DNA of 64,000 bases, from NCBI GenBank assembly GCA_965601455.1, contig OZ271831.1, positions 2,728,001 to 2,792,000 of the forward strand. Direction: 5' to 3'. Of the stretch, positions 53,173-63,147 are shown one piece after another; the first letter of the stretch is position 1; every line of letters begins with the position of its first letter. Under the pieces are notes generated by a model. The model worked only from the letters and a program-made list of their open reading frames with translations, ran no database searches and was not told where the DNA came from. The position numbers were made by a program, and so were the translations under genes. The stretch comes from JANQEU01 sp965601455 (lineage in GTDB: Bacteria; Bacteroidota; Bacteroidia; Cytophagales; Cyclobacteriaceae).

Positions 53173-55425
53173 ATAAAAGGAATCCACCGGCTTTTTTGGA
53201 GAAGTTCTTCCAGTGGTTTTGTCACCAAACTCATCTAGAGGGTCTTGAAGGCGATCTTTACGAGCTATTTGAAAGGCGATCGGAAAAACAATCCCCTTTT
53301 ATGGCTCAACTCGGCTATTTTCTGGACATGCTGTCCATGATGCGACCCTCCGTCGCCCGATCCTTTCGAAAAAGCTCAAAACTCAATAACATGGGACTTA
53401 TCAACAACTACTTCCGGACAGCTATCCGCTTAGGATGGAAGAGAAAAAGCTTTACGATCATCAACCTACTGGGACTCACCCTTGGAATTACAGCGGTTAT
53501 ATTCATCAGTCTTTTCGTCTATGATGAACTCTCATACGACAAACACATTAGCAATAGCGATAATAAATTCAGAGTCTATACCCAGGTTTACCGACAGGCT
53601 GATTTCGATGGATTTTTCCCGATTGTGCCGCCAACCTACGCCCCGGCTCTGGAAGAAAACTTTCCCCAGGTGGAAAAAGCAGGCCGTCTAATGTTTGACT
53701 ATGGGGGCACGATCTTCAAGTTGGAAGATAACATGTTCTCAGAGACCAATGGTTTTTTCGCAGAAGTCAAGACGCTGGAAATACCTGGATATTCAATTGA
53801 AACATGGAGTTATTTCAGGACTGGAAGAACCAAGCATTGGAAATTTTCGGTCAGTTGTATTTCTATCCATTGCTGCCGCGATCATTCTTATTATAGCCTG
53901 CCTGAACTTTATCAATCTTACCACGATACAGGCAATCAAACGAGCAAAAGAAGTGGGTATCAGAAAATTTGTCGGAGCGACCAAAAGTCAGCTCTTGCTG
54001 CAATACGGAATTGAGGCGTTTACATATTGTACCTTAGCCGGAATACTATCGATTCTCCTTTTGACATTGGGTCTGGGGGAATTCAATCAGCTATCGGGGA
54101 AAAGCTTCCAATTTGAGCAGGTACTCACCCTTATAAATGTTGCCATTTTCATTGTAGGAATAATCCTGATATCCTTGTTTTCAGGATGGTATCCTGCTCT
54201 ATTAATTACCCGAATCCAACCCATGTCAGTATTGCATGGCCAGAGAAAAGTGGCTTTCTCTATTTCCAGGAGAAAATACCGCTTAGATCAAAAACAGCTA
54301 CTTGTCGCCGGACAATACATATTATCCATCGGATTAATCCTGATCTCCATTGTGGTCAACACCCAATTTGGATATCTCCAGGACAAGGATATGGGCTTCA
54401 AGAAAGAGAACCTGGTAGCCATTCGGTTAACTGGTGAAATGGACAATGATTTTAAAGCTACCCGGGAGGCTTTTCTTTCTCATAGTGCTATTGAAAGTGT
54501 CACAGCATGCTATGGAGTGCCTGGAGGTGTGGTGGCAGGTGATGGAGCGTTTTTCCCCGGACGGTTGGAACAGGAAATGTCCTCTTCGATGATTATGGCA
54601 GACCATGATTATATCGAGACGATGGGTATGGAAATAGTAGCCGGAAGAGACTTTTCTTCGGAGCTTGCTTCCGATGTATCTGACGCATTTATTATCAACA
54701 GGACTGCTAGTCAGAATCTCGGATTTGCCAATCCGGAAGAAGCATTGGGTCAGTCCGTCAGATGGAAAATGTGGGTACAGGGAGATACCTTTAAGGTTGG
54801 TAGGGTAATTGGAGTGGTTGAGGACTTCAATTTCAAAAGTCTCCATCACGAGGTGGGAAATGTTATCATTCACATGAACCCCAGGGACTATAGTTACCTG
54901 GTGCTTCGGCTCCAACCCGAACAGGTAACAGATGGCCTCACTCATATGAAATCAACATTTGACGCGTTTGCCCCTACGCGACCCTTCGAGTATGAATTTA
55001 TCGATCAGACATTCGCTGGCTTTTATGAGAACGAGCAACGCACCAGCAAGCTATTTACTCTCTTTACAATACTGGCCATTTTTACGGCATCCATCGGGTT
55101 GTACGGGTTAGTAACCTATTCTGTCTCAAACAGAGGTCGGGAGATCAGCATTCGAAAAGTATTGGGAGCGGAAACTACCTCCATATTCAATATGCTTGTG
55201 AGTCGATATATGCTTCTTGCAGTAGGATGCCTTGCGGTTGCCTTGCCTCTTTCATATTTCGTCTCTGGTCTTTGGTTGGAGAATTTTGCCTATCGTGTTT
55301 CGTTAAATCCTCTAGTATTTATTGTCGTCGCATTCCTTACCTTATTGGTAACGTTATTAACCGTAGGTCTGCAAGCTTGGCGAGGTGCTGTATCTAATCC
55401 TGCAGATAAGCTTCGGACGGAGTAG
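53169..55425 (+). pseudogene. MacB/FtsX-like ABC permease with internal deletion and frameshift
   Basis: The gene starts at ATG 53169 with a permease prefix domain (FLEKFFQWFCHQTHLEGLEGDLYELFERR), then the first membrane helix and start of the periplasmic domain (to about FFAEVKTLE). At about 53780 the frame changes to YLDIQLKHGVISGLEEP and continues through the remaining FtsX/MacB regions to ...DKLRTE at 55425. Compared with the intact paralogue at 59712, roughly 150 residues of the first periplasmic domain are missing at the junction. It is either a real inactivating deletion or an assembly error. PadR overlaps its start. Confidence 0.78.
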
Positions 55426-55541
55426 TTCAGAGAAAAATGGTGTAAGATTCAGAGTTTTACGTTGAATATCCTTGGTCTATTATTTTGCTTATAGGTTTAG
55501 CCCGATTCTTGCTAACTTCTATATTGAAAATCGATGGAACC

Positions 55542-56651
55542 ATGAAAACACTACAGTCCACTACCCTTTTCGTTTTCATCATTCTTACGCTTTTGGGGTG
55601 TTCAGGAAAACGACATGTTACCTTAAATGCCATGAGACCTGCCGAAATCACTTTCGATCCTACAGTGAATACCATATTAATTGTAGATAGATCCAAATTC
55701 AGTAAGAAATCGGTGAACATTATCGAAGGTGTTTTGACCGGAGAAGGGCTCGCACAAGACAAAGCAGCCGTTCAAGCTTTCATGAATGCATTCCAGTTAC
55801 AACTGAATCAATCCCCGAGATTTACAGCGAAACCTGCAAGGGAAAGACTGGACGGGAATAGTATCACCTCCGCCTTTCCTAAACAATTGAAGTGGACGGA
55901 AGTCGAATCACTATGTCGAAGATACGACGCGGATATCATGTTAGCTGTAGAAATATTCGACTCCGACATGGTCATCACTGATGGTGAACGAGTGGTAGAG
56001 AGGGAGATCGAAACCGATTCTACGAAACGGACGATCCAGGTGGATGAGTTCTTTGCGGAAGGTGTAGCAAACATCAACGTCGGAATCCGGCTTTATGATC
56101 CGGAAACAAAAAGTATTGTAGATCAACAACTCTTCAGAAGATCGAACACCTGGAGTCAGTCGGCGGATTCAAAAGCAGAAGCGTTAGCTAAGTTGATCAA
56201 CAAAGGAGAAGCCAATCGGTATTTAAGTCAGGCACTGGGATCAAGTTATGCTTTCAAGATTGCACCCATGCCCATACAAATTTCCCGCTCGTTTCGTGGC
56301 AAGTCAAAGAAAGCTCCTGCCCTGGAAAGAGGATCCAGACAAGCAGATGTAGGTAATTGGTCTGAAGCCACCCGAATTTGGCAGCAAGGCCTTAGAAATG
56401 CCAGGGATAAGGAAGCGGGATTTATGGCTTACAATATTGCGCTGGCTCATGAAGTTCAAGGTGACCTGAACAAAGCACTGGAATGGGCATCCAGGTCTTA
56501 CACCGAATACGGAAATCGAGACGGAAGATCCTATGCAAACATCATCCGTGGAAGAATGGAAGATGAGCGCATTCTAAACGACCAAATGAACATGAAGGTC
56601 AAGCCGAAATCAGAAGCCGGCGAGAAATCATTGTTCAAAATCAAAAATTAA
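55542..56651 (+). CDS. DUF6340-like lipoprotein
   Basis: I start at ATG 55542 (MKTLQSTTLFVFI), giving a lipoprotein signal with lipobox LLGC; upstream in-frame codons add nothing. About 369 residues. The N-terminal half (VNTILIVDRSK, DADIMLAVEIFDSD) is an alpha/beta domain of the DUF6340 type. The C-terminal third (NWSEATRIWQQGLRNARD, AYNIALAHEVQGDLNKALEWASRSY) contains TPR repeats. Function unknown. Confidence 0.65.
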   Translation: MKTLQSTTLFVFIILTLLGCSGKRHVTLNAMRPAEITFDPTVNTILIVDRSKFSKKSVNIIEGVLTGEGLAQDKAAVQAFMNAFQLQLNQSPRFTAKPARERLDGNSITSAFPKQLKWTEVESLCRRYDADIMLAVEIFDSDMVITDGERVVEREIETDSTKRTIQVDEFFAEGVANINVGIRLYDPETKSIVDQQLFRRSNTWSQSADSKAEALAKLINKGEANRYLSQALGSSYAFKIAPMPIQISRSFRGKSKKAPALERGSRQADVGNWSEATRIWQQGLRNARDKEAGFMAYNIALAHEVQGDLNKALEWASRSYTEYGNRDGRSYANIIRGRMEDERILNDQMNMKVKPKSEAGEKSLFKIKN

Positions 56652-56689
56652 ACTTCAAATAAACTTTTTGCAATCAGTAGTCTTTAATA

Positions 56690-56721
56690 TTTGTCAATAT
56701 GTAAAGTTAATTTTACTTTTA
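56690..56721 (+). promoter_or_regulatory. Promoter with embedded palindrome before the membrane protein/XRE pair
   Basis: TTTG (56690-56693) and TACTTTTA (from 56714) are 20 bases apart, close to the Bacteroidota -33/-7 pattern. The imperfect palindrome GTAAAGTTAATTTTAC (56701-56716) fills the spacer and overlaps the -7 box, a suitable site for repression by the XRE protein encoded downstream. Confidence 0.5.
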
Positions 56722-56738
56722 GACAAAATTTAGTGACA

Positions 56739-57140
56739 ATGAATAGAACAGTACTTCCTGTGTTTGTTTACCCCTACTGGATGCGTCTGGTTGGCGTAGC
56801 TCTAATCCTATTAGGTATAATAATATTCTATTATCGGCTTTCTTCTTTTGGAATAATGGACCTAGCGGGATTTAGCTCACCAGTCGGTATGGGATTGATT
56901 CTGATCTTTTTCTCCCGAGAAAAAGATCAGGATGAACGCATAGCACAGTTAAAGTTTCGTTCATTGGCGGCAGCTGTTCCAATCGCTGCGATCTTGACAC
57001 TAATTCTAAACTACACGCAAAATGTCGATCAGTACTCGGTCAGCCAAGATTCGTGGTTTTCAATTTCCGCATTCGAATTCCTATCGGTGACTATGATCAT
57101 TGCCCTGTTTTGGTTTCAGATCTCCAAGCGTTTCGAGTAG
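56739..57140 (+). CDS. Small membrane protein paired with an XRE regulator
   Basis: I start at ATG 56739 (MNRTVLPVF). About 133 residues with four hydrophobic helices (YWMRLVGVALILLGIIIFYY, GMGLILIFF, AVPIAAILTLILNY and a last one). The stretch FSREKDQDERIAQLKFRS matches the cytosolic loop of DUF2178-like membrane proteins that occur with XRE regulators. It is directly followed by the XRE gene with no gap. Confidence 0.65.
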   Translation: MNRTVLPVFVYPYWMRLVGVALILLGIIIFYYRLSSFGIMDLAGFSSPVGMGLILIFFSREKDQDERIAQLKFRSLAAAVPIAAILTLILNYTQNVDQYSVSQDSWFSISAFEFLSVTMIIALFWFQISKRFE

Positions 57141-57347
57141 ATGAAAAACCTGATAAAGGTTGAGCGAGCGAGAAATGACATGACGCAAGCGGACCTCGCG
57201 GAAAGAATTGGAGTTTCGCGTCAAACAATCAACTCTATTGAAAAAGGACGTTTTGTTCCGTCAACTATTCTGGCTTTGAAGATGGCTTCAGTTTTCGGAG
57301 TGCCGATGGAAGAGTTATTCGAACTCGAAAAAACAGATTGGGATTAG
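57141..57347 (+). CDS. Small XRE-family regulator (YozG/Cro-like)
   Basis: 68 residues, almost all a single helix-turn-helix: VERARNDMTQADLAERIGVSRQTINSIEKGRF, ending MEELFELEK. It belongs to the short Cro/CI-type regulators encoded with multi-pass membrane proteins. It begins on the base after the membrane-protein stop. A palindrome in the promoter 5' of the pair is its probable target. Confidence 0.88.
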   Translation: MKNLIKVERARNDMTQADLAERIGVSRQTINSIEKGRFVPSTILALKMASVFGVPMEELFELEKTDWD

Positions 57348-57501
57348 CATAGCGGGATAAAACTATCATTCGCCTGATGGCAAGAACTGCCAATTGATAC
57401 TTGCTCTTTTCACACACTTTCACAGAATCTCCAAAAAGATTGAGATATTCATCGGAATTTCATCGTATCTTTTTCAGTCAAAATAAAAAAATCAATATCT
57501 C

Positions 57502-57957
57502 ATGAAACATCTCCTTATTTCCGCATTGCTTGTGGGGGCTTTTTTTCAGGCTGTTAGTCAGAAAAGACCAACTACTATGGAAGAATACAAATACATCACG
57601 ATGGCCTATCGGGAAGACATTAAGTCTGGCAGGGACATCAAAGCCGGCTACTATACGGCATTTGAGCGTACCGAAACGAAGGATGGCCTTGAGATTAAAG
57701 CAGTGAAATTTTTCCGGACCAGCGACCAGTCGTACGTGGGCACCTATATCAGGGTAAAAGGAAGAGACAAAGACCTCTGTTTGCCATCGGATCCGGGAAG
57801 AAGTTCTGAACCTTTTAAGATGTTTAGACAAGAACTAAAATCCCTCGGCCCTGGAGAATTGACGTCGGTTACTATTTTTCTCCTGGATTACTTAGCGGAT
57901 TATGAATACCTGGTTTTGAACGACGCAGACCTGACACGGAAACTAACGGTCAAATAA
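57502..57957 (+). CDS. Small exported protein of unknown function
   Basis: 151 residues with a signal peptide (about 1-19, ending AVSQ). The mature part is short, charged, alpha/beta, and includes one unpaired Cys. No motif recognised. Followed by a clear terminator. Confidence 0.55.
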   Translation: MKHLLISALLVGAFFQAVSQKRPTTMEEYKYITMAYREDIKSGRDIKAGYYTAFERTETKDGLEIKAVKFFRTSDQSYVGTYIRVKGRDKDLCLPSDPGRSSEPFKMFRQELKSLGPGELTSVTIFLLDYLADYEYLVLNDADLTRKLTVK

Positions 57958-57978
57958 CGCATTACAACCATCTAATGG

Positions 57979-58003
57979 AAAAGGGCTAATTGCCCTTTTT
58001 TTA
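57979..58003 (+). terminator. Rho-independent terminator
   Basis: The stem AAGGGC / GCCCTT (extendable by A-T pairs) has loop TAATT, followed by a T run. It lies about 22 bases after the stop of the small exported protein and overlaps the in-frame upstream extension of the sulfatase ORF, supporting the later sulfatase start. Confidence 0.85.
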
Positions 58004-58043
58004 TTTGGTTATTAACTTCATTCCGGTCGAGACCAAATCGTTC

Positions 58044-59621
58044 ATGAAGAAGTTTTTGATTCCTGCTTTACTTCTCACTCTCCTTGGTGCACAACCGCTT
58101 CAGGACGCTCCAAAGAAACCGAATATCCTTTTCATCCTGGTGGATGACCTTGGTTACAGGGATTTGGGATTTATGGGTAGTGAATTCTATGAAACTCCAA
58201 ATATCGACAGACTTGCAGCCTCAGGAATGGTCTTTACCCGCGGTTATGCTGCCTGTTCCGTGTGCAGTCCTTCCCGGGCAAGTTTACTCACCGGGCAATA
58301 TCCAACTAGACACGGCATTACCAACTATATTGGAGCACGATCGGAAGAGGACTGGCGTAATCAAAAGCGGCATACCCCGCTCTTGCCCCCCAAATACCAA
58401 CGATTTTTACCACATGAATTAACCACGTTACCTGAGATGTTGAAGGAGGCAGGATATACCACCTTTTTTGCCGGAAAATGGCACCTTGGCGGTGAAAAAG
58501 AGCAATCCCTACCCACAGACCACGGATTTGATATCAATAAAGGTGGTTTTCACGCCGGAGGACCATATACAGGAGGCTTCTTCTCTCCATTTAATAACCC
58601 ATTTCTTATGGATTATCCGGAAGAAAAAGGCATCCACCTGAGTACGAAACTTGCAAAAGAAACCTCTTCATTTATCGCTTCAAATGAAGACCAACCCTTT
58701 CTGGCTTATCTTTCTTTTTATGCCGTTCATGCTCCTATCCAGACGACTCATGAGAAATGGGGAAAATACAGAGACAAAGCTGAAAGCATGGGTATCGAAG
58801 AACATGGTTTCGCAATGGAAAGAATTTTGCCCATTCGGAGATTTCAGGATAACCCGGTTTATGCAGGGTTGGTCGAGCACGTGGATGACGCGGTCGGAAT
58901 GGTCATGGATCAATTAGAAAAATCCGGTCTCATGGATAACACGATTGTTGTCTTTACTTCCGACAACGGAGGTGTATCATCGGGTGACAACTTCTCTACA
59001 TCTCTTCATCCATTGAGAGGTGGAAAAGGGTACCAGTGGGAAGGCGGAATTCGAGTACCGCTAATTATTCGGGTGCCATGGATGAACTTGGACGGTAAAC
59101 AAACTGATATCCCGATTTCGGGAATCGATCTGTTTCCTACTCTTGCGGAGTTGACCGGGCAACCGATACCGCTCGGTAATCAGGTTGATGGCAAAAGCCT
59201 GGTTTCAGCCTTGAAAGATGTAGATGAACCCAATAGGGATTTGTACTGGCACTATCCGCATTACGGAAATCAGGGTGGTGAACCCAATTCAACTATAATG
59301 AATGGCAAATACAAGTTGATCTATTACTGGGAATCAGGGATTTCTGAACTATATGACCTGGATGTCACGCCGCTTGAGAGGAAAAACCTTGCCGCTGATC
59401 TACCCGGTATCAGCGAGGAAATGAAAGAACGATTAGTTGAACACCTGAATACAACCGGAACTTTACTTCCTTCCATTGATCCCCTATTTAACCAGGATTC
59501 ATTAAATGGTAAGTTGAAATATTACCAAACGGAACTAAAAGAAAAGCTGGAAAAAGAGCGTCTTCAAATGCTTCGCAAAGACTGGAAACCGAACGCAAAC
59601 TGGTGGGGTAGTCAGTATTAG
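58044..59621 (+). CDS. Exported type I sulfatase
   Basis: The start is ATG 58044 (MKKFLIPALLLTLLG), after the terminator. About 525 residues. Key elements are NILFILVDDLGYRD (metal-binding Asp pair), the formylglycine motif CSPSR in CSVCSPSRASLLTGQYPTRHG, GKWHLGG, and the metal site TSDNGG. An S1-family sulfatase, matured by an anaerobic or FGE-type enzyme, acts on sulfated polysaccharides, glycosaminoglycans or sterols. No other polysaccharide-utilisation genes are adjacent, so the substrate is open. Confidence 0.88.
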   Translation: MKKFLIPALLLTLLGAQPLQDAPKKPNILFILVDDLGYRDLGFMGSEFYETPNIDRLAASGMVFTRGYAACSVCSPSRASLLTGQYPTRHGITNYIGARSEEDWRNQKRHTPLLPPKYQRFLPHELTTLPEMLKEAGYTTFFAGKWHLGGEKEQSLPTDHGFDINKGGFHAGGPYTGGFFSPFNNPFLMDYPEEKGIHLSTKLAKETSSFIASNEDQPFLAYLSFYAVHAPIQTTHEKWGKYRDKAESMGIEEHGFAMERILPIRRFQDNPVYAGLVEHVDDAVGMVMDQLEKSGLMDNTIVVFTSDNGGVSSGDNFSTSLHPLRGGKGYQWEGGIRVPLIIRVPWMNLDGKQTDIPISGIDLFPTLAELTGQPIPLGNQVDGKSLVSALKDVDEPNRDLYWHYPHYGNQGGEPNSTIMNGKYKLIYYWESGISELYDLDVTPLERKNLAADLPGISEEMKERLVEHLNTTGTLLPSIDPLFNQDSLNGKLKYYQTELKEKLEKERLQMLRKDWKPNANWWGSQY

Positions 59622-59674
59622 GCATTCTTACAATTCACCCATCACCAATACCTTCTGTGCAACCTTGTCTACTA

Positions 59675-59707
59675 TTTGGAGTTATTTAATACAACCAAAA
59701 CTCCAAA
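59675..59707 (+). promoter_or_regulatory. Hairpin directly before the MacB-like permease start
   Basis: Arms TTTGGAGTT and AACTCCAAA flank 15 bases, ending 4 bases before the ATG at 59712. In mRNA it would place the start codon immediately after a 9-bp stem, which could affect initiation. No T tract makes it a terminator. Confidence 0.4.
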
Positions 59708-59711
59708 ATCC

Positions 59712-62174
59712 ATGTTCAGAAACTATCTTATCGTCGCCTGGCGAAACTTAAAAAAGCAACGCCTGTATAGCGTGATTAACGTTTTGGGCCTTTCCGTAGG
59801 TCTAAGTGCCTTCCTTTTAATAGCGCTATACTTGAATAACGAGTTGTCGTACGATAGAATGCACCCAGACTACGAGGAGATCTACCGACTCAGCTATAAT
59901 CGAAAATGGGACAATGGAAATACCCAAGCCATGGCAACCTCAAGCGCTGTATGGGCACCGAGGTACGAGGAGCAATTCCCCGAAGTGAGTGCTTATACCC
60001 GATTAACTCATCAGGGCTATCCGGGCTTTGTTAACAAGGAGGATGACATTAACAGCTTTATGGAGCCCAAGTTCTATTGGGTAGATGCTAACTTTTTAGA
60101 AGTATTCAATTTTCCACTGATATATGGAAACAAGGAGACCGTCTTTTCTCAAACCGACGGAGTCGTATTATCGGAGTCGATGGTGAACAAGTATTTTGGT
60201 GAAGAAAATCCGATGGGAGAAATCATTGAGTTTAGTCAGAATTTCGGCACCATTAAACTTACTGTTACAGGAGTAATGGAGGATCCACCTCAAAATTCAC
60301 ACCTGAAACCCACCTTTATCGCTAACGTGGATGCTTATCTGCAGAAGACGGAGCAAGCCTGGAACTGGAATCCCTTCCAATATCCTGGAGACGCTTTTGT
60401 ATTTACCTATCTGAAAATTGATCAAGAATCTGGGATTGAAAAAATCGAAGATGACTTTCCCGGTTACATCAAATCGATCCTTGAGAATAATCAAAATGAA
60501 AATTATGAAGAATATGAATCAGCAAAGCTCACCCCTATTGCTGATCTCCATTTCCATCCGGAAATGAAATGGGAACTGGAGGCTCCTGCAGATTCAGATT
60601 ACATCCCCATTTTCACTATCACAGCCCTCCTCGTGTTGATCATTGCCTGCATCAACTTTATGAATCTTGCGACAGCCCGATCAGCCAAACGATCGAGGGA
60701 AGTAGGTCTTAGAAAAACACTCGGAAGCACTAAACAACAGCTGATTACCCAGTTCTACGGAGAGTCGTTTCTTATTACCTTTCTATCTGCCGTTATTGCC
60801 CTGGGTTTGGCAATTGCATGCCTCCCCTATTTCAACTCTCTAACTGGAAAAGCCTTTGTCCACACTGACATATTAGCTTTTGAAACACTGACAATTGCTG
60901 CTTTGCTGGCCATATTCGTGGGACTCTTTGCTGGAAGCTATCCTGCGATATATCTATCTAGCTTCAAGCCAATTGCTGCCCTTCGAGGTATTTTCACTTC
61001 TGGAAGAAGTGCCGAAACTATCCGTCGGGGTTTGGTGATCTTCCAGTTTGCGATCTCGGTGATTCTTATCATTTGCACATTGGTGGTGGCGGATCAGATG
61101 AATCTCATTAATGGGAGGAAACTGGGAGAAGAGAAAGATAGAATTCTGAGCATCCGTCTGGGCGGATTTGGATTGGGCGATGATTGGATCACCATTCGTG
61201 ACCAACTTGAAAACAACAGTTTTGTAGAAGAAATCGCCGTGGCCAATCACCTTCCGCGATTACCTCATTTCGGAATGATCAATAGAAATTTCCGATTCCC
61301 CGAAAGAGACATGGAAGAACTGGAGTGGAATAAATTTGATGTAGACTTCAATTTTGCTTCCACCTTCAATCTGGAATTCCTTGCCGGAAGAAATTTTAAC
61401 CGGGATATTCGATCGGATTCAAACGCTGTAATCTTGAATGAAGCAGCGGTAAGGAATCTCCAACTTTCTCCGGATGAAGTTATTGGGTTGACCATTCGGG
61501 ACCGGGTCTGGAATAATCAATTGCAACAACAGGTTGACCTGGACGGAAAGGTTATTGGAGTAGTCAAGGATTTTCCTTACAAATCGGTGAATACCATGAT
61601 TGAGCCGCTAACCATTTGGGGAACCCCCAGCCCATGGGACAAGATCATGTATCTCAAACTAACCCCTGGTAATTATACAGATAAGGTCGCTGAAATCAGA
61701 ACCGTATGGCAGCAGGTATCACCGGGGATGCCCATGGAAAACTGGTTTTTGGATTTTGAATTCGGAAGGCTTTACGAAAATGAACGAAAAATGATGAACC
61801 TCTTTATCTTATTTTCAGGACTGACCATTTTCATAGCCATGCTGGGACTTTTCGCATTAACCTCCTACGTCACCGAACAAAGACGTAAAGAAATCAGTCT
61901 AAGAAAAGTATTGGGCGCTTCAGAAAGAAGTGTCATGTGGCTATTGGTCTTTCACTTTCTTAAACTGGTCGGTATTGCTTTTGTTCTTGGACTACCGATT
62001 GCCTGGTGGAGCATGGATCAGTGGTTAGATAGTTTTGTGTACCGCGTCGATATCCGATTAGCAATCATTTTGATCGCGGGACTCTCAGTATCAGTGGTTA
62101 CCCTGTTGACCGTTGGAATAGATACCTATAAAACCGCAGTCTCTAATCCCGTTAAGTCGCTGCGAACTGAATGA
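59712..62174 (+). CDS. MacB/FtsX-like ABC transporter permease
   Basis: I start at ATG 59712 (MFRNYLIVAWRNLKKQRLYS), since the in-frame TTG at 59676 precedes a hairpin and lacks family support. About 820 residues with the tandem MacB_PCD plus FtsX plan. The first membrane helix (SVINVLGLSVGLSAFLLIAL) leads into a periplasmic domain, then FtsX helices from about 305 (LLVLIIACINFMNLATARSAKRSREVGLRKTLG). A second periplasmic domain and second FtsX block (RRKEISLRKVLGASERSVMWLL) end at KSLRTE. No ATPase gene is adjacent. It is the intact paralogue of the broken permease at 53169 but lacks the prefix domain. Confidence 0.85.
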   Translation: MFRNYLIVAWRNLKKQRLYSVINVLGLSVGLSAFLLIALYLNNELSYDRMHPDYEEIYRLSYNRKWDNGNTQAMATSSAVWAPRYEEQFPEVSAYTRLTHQGYPGFVNKEDDINSFMEPKFYWVDANFLEVFNFPLIYGNKETVFSQTDGVVLSESMVNKYFGEENPMGEIIEFSQNFGTIKLTVTGVMEDPPQNSHLKPTFIANVDAYLQKTEQAWNWNPFQYPGDAFVFTYLKIDQESGIEKIEDDFPGYIKSILENNQNENYEEYESAKLTPIADLHFHPEMKWELEAPADSDYIPIFTITALLVLIIACINFMNLATARSAKRSREVGLRKTLGSTKQQLITQFYGESFLITFLSAVIALGLAIACLPYFNSLTGKAFVHTDILAFETLTIAALLAIFVGLFAGSYPAIYLSSFKPIAALRGIFTSGRSAETIRRGLVIFQFAISVILIICTLVVADQMNLINGRKLGEEKDRILSIRLGGFGLGDDWITIRDQLENNSFVEEIAVANHLPRLPHFGMINRNFRFPERDMEELEWNKFDVDFNFASTFNLEFLAGRNFNRDIRSDSNAVILNEAAVRNLQLSPDEVIGLTIRDRVWNNQLQQQVDLDGKVIGVVKDFPYKSVNTMIEPLTIWGTPSPWDKIMYLKLTPGNYTDKVAEIRTVWQQVSPGMPMENWFLDFEFGRLYENERKMMNLFILFSGLTIFIAMLGLFALTSYVTEQRRKEISLRKVLGASERSVMWLLVFHFLKLVGIAFVLGLPIAWWSMDQWLDSFVYRVDIRLAIILIAGLSVSVVTLLTVGIDTYKTAVSNPVKSLRTE

Positions 62175-62184
62175 CAATAACCAT

Positions 62185-63087
62185 TTAGGAAGTCTTGTAA
62201 AATCGCTCCATGACATAGGCATGTGGAAGGGTGATTGATGAGATGGCAATCAGTAATATAAGGGTATAGGAAATAGTCAATATTTCATACTGAATCAGCG
62301 CAAATAATATTCCTAGACCAAAAAACGACAATATAGAAAGCGGAGCCAACTTCTTCAGAAAGTCGAATAGCGAGGTTCGACGATCCTTGTCATAGAAGTG
62401 CTTAAACTCATATTGCATCACTCTGAAGCTGTGAATGACCACAAAGAACAGTGCAAAACCCAATACAAACGAAAAAAGGTAGGCAGATCCAATAATAGCA
62501 ACCAGTAAGAATACCTGTATTGCAACTTGTTCAATCTTCAGTTTCTTTTGGATAATGGCAGCCAGAAATAGTAATCCGGTAAGTACCAAAGAAGTTTGAA
62601 AAATGGGTCTTACTATAGAGGGATCAACCATATACTGAAAGAAACCCAAATCATCGGATTGATCAATCCAGGAGTTTAATTCAGCAAGATTGAAATACAT
62701 ATATCCAACAATCACTGCCGTTCCCCAACTGAGGAAAAGCGCGGAATCAAACGTAAAGTCCTTATTGATCTCAGTAGAAAACTGGGACTGGCCGAAGTGG
62801 TAGGCCGAGAGCAGGATGAAACTAATGAACGCGACAGATGGTAGCAAAAACCAAAGCAGTACGTTGAGACCAATGGCTCCAATATACAACGCAAAAAATC
62901 GAATTGTTGAGATATTCGACTGCTCCAGGAACAAGGAGTTGTCGATTGCTCCGTGTGGAATTCCCAATAGAAGTACGAGCACAATAGCAACCGTATTCTG
63001 TTGGTTCATCGGCAGCTCGTTTAATGCCGGTGCAAGGGATAGAAGTAGTAGAAATACTACGTAGAATATGAAATCTGTTTTTGCCAT
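62185..63087 (-). CDS. blh: Brp/Blh-family beta-carotene 15,15'-dioxygenase
   Basis: 300 residues, highly hydrophobic with about seven to eight membrane helices. The family histidines are present: GIPHGAIDN (His45), SAYHFGQSQF (His97), VVIHSFRVM and TLPHAYVMERFY, which bind the catalytic iron. The enzyme cleaves beta-carotene to two retinal molecules, the chromophore of the proteorhodopsin encoded immediately upstream on the same strand. No carotenoid-biosynthesis (crt) genes are in the window, so beta-carotene must come from elsewhere in the genome. Confidence 0.9.
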   Translation of the reverse strand: MAKTDFIFYVVFLLLLSLAPALNELPMNQQNTVAIVLVLLLGIPHGAIDNSLFLEQSNISTIRFFALYIGAIGLNVLLWFLLPSVAFISFILLSAYHFGQSQFSTEINKDFTFDSALFLSWGTAVIVGYMYFNLAELNSWIDQSDDLGFFQYMVDPSIVRPIFQTSLVLTGLLFLAAIIQKKLKIEQVAIQVFLLVAIIGSAYLFSFVLGFALFFVVIHSFRVMQYEFKHFYDKDRRTSLFDFLKKLAPLSILSFFGLGILFALIQYEILTISYTLILLIAISSITLPHAYVMERFYKTS

Positions 63088-63090
63088 AGC

Positions 63091-63126
63091 AAAAAAAAAA
63101 GGAGGTATAAATGTACCCCCTTTTTT
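63091..63126 (-). terminator. Hairpin terminator/attenuator between proteorhodopsin and blh
   Basis: On the minus strand a GGGGGTA / TACCTCC stem (one G-U pair) is extended by A-T pairs. It is followed by a run of ten T, and the blh start codon comes three bases after the run. It should terminate most proteorhodopsin transcripts and let blh be expressed at a lower level by read-through or from another promoter. Confidence 0.78.
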
Positions 63127-63147
63127 AATCCTTTTAGCTTTTGCTAA

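Noticed and set aside
57990..58043. Upstream start for the sulfatase
   Set aside because: The extension runs through a terminator hairpin and precedes a clean signal peptide starting at 58044.
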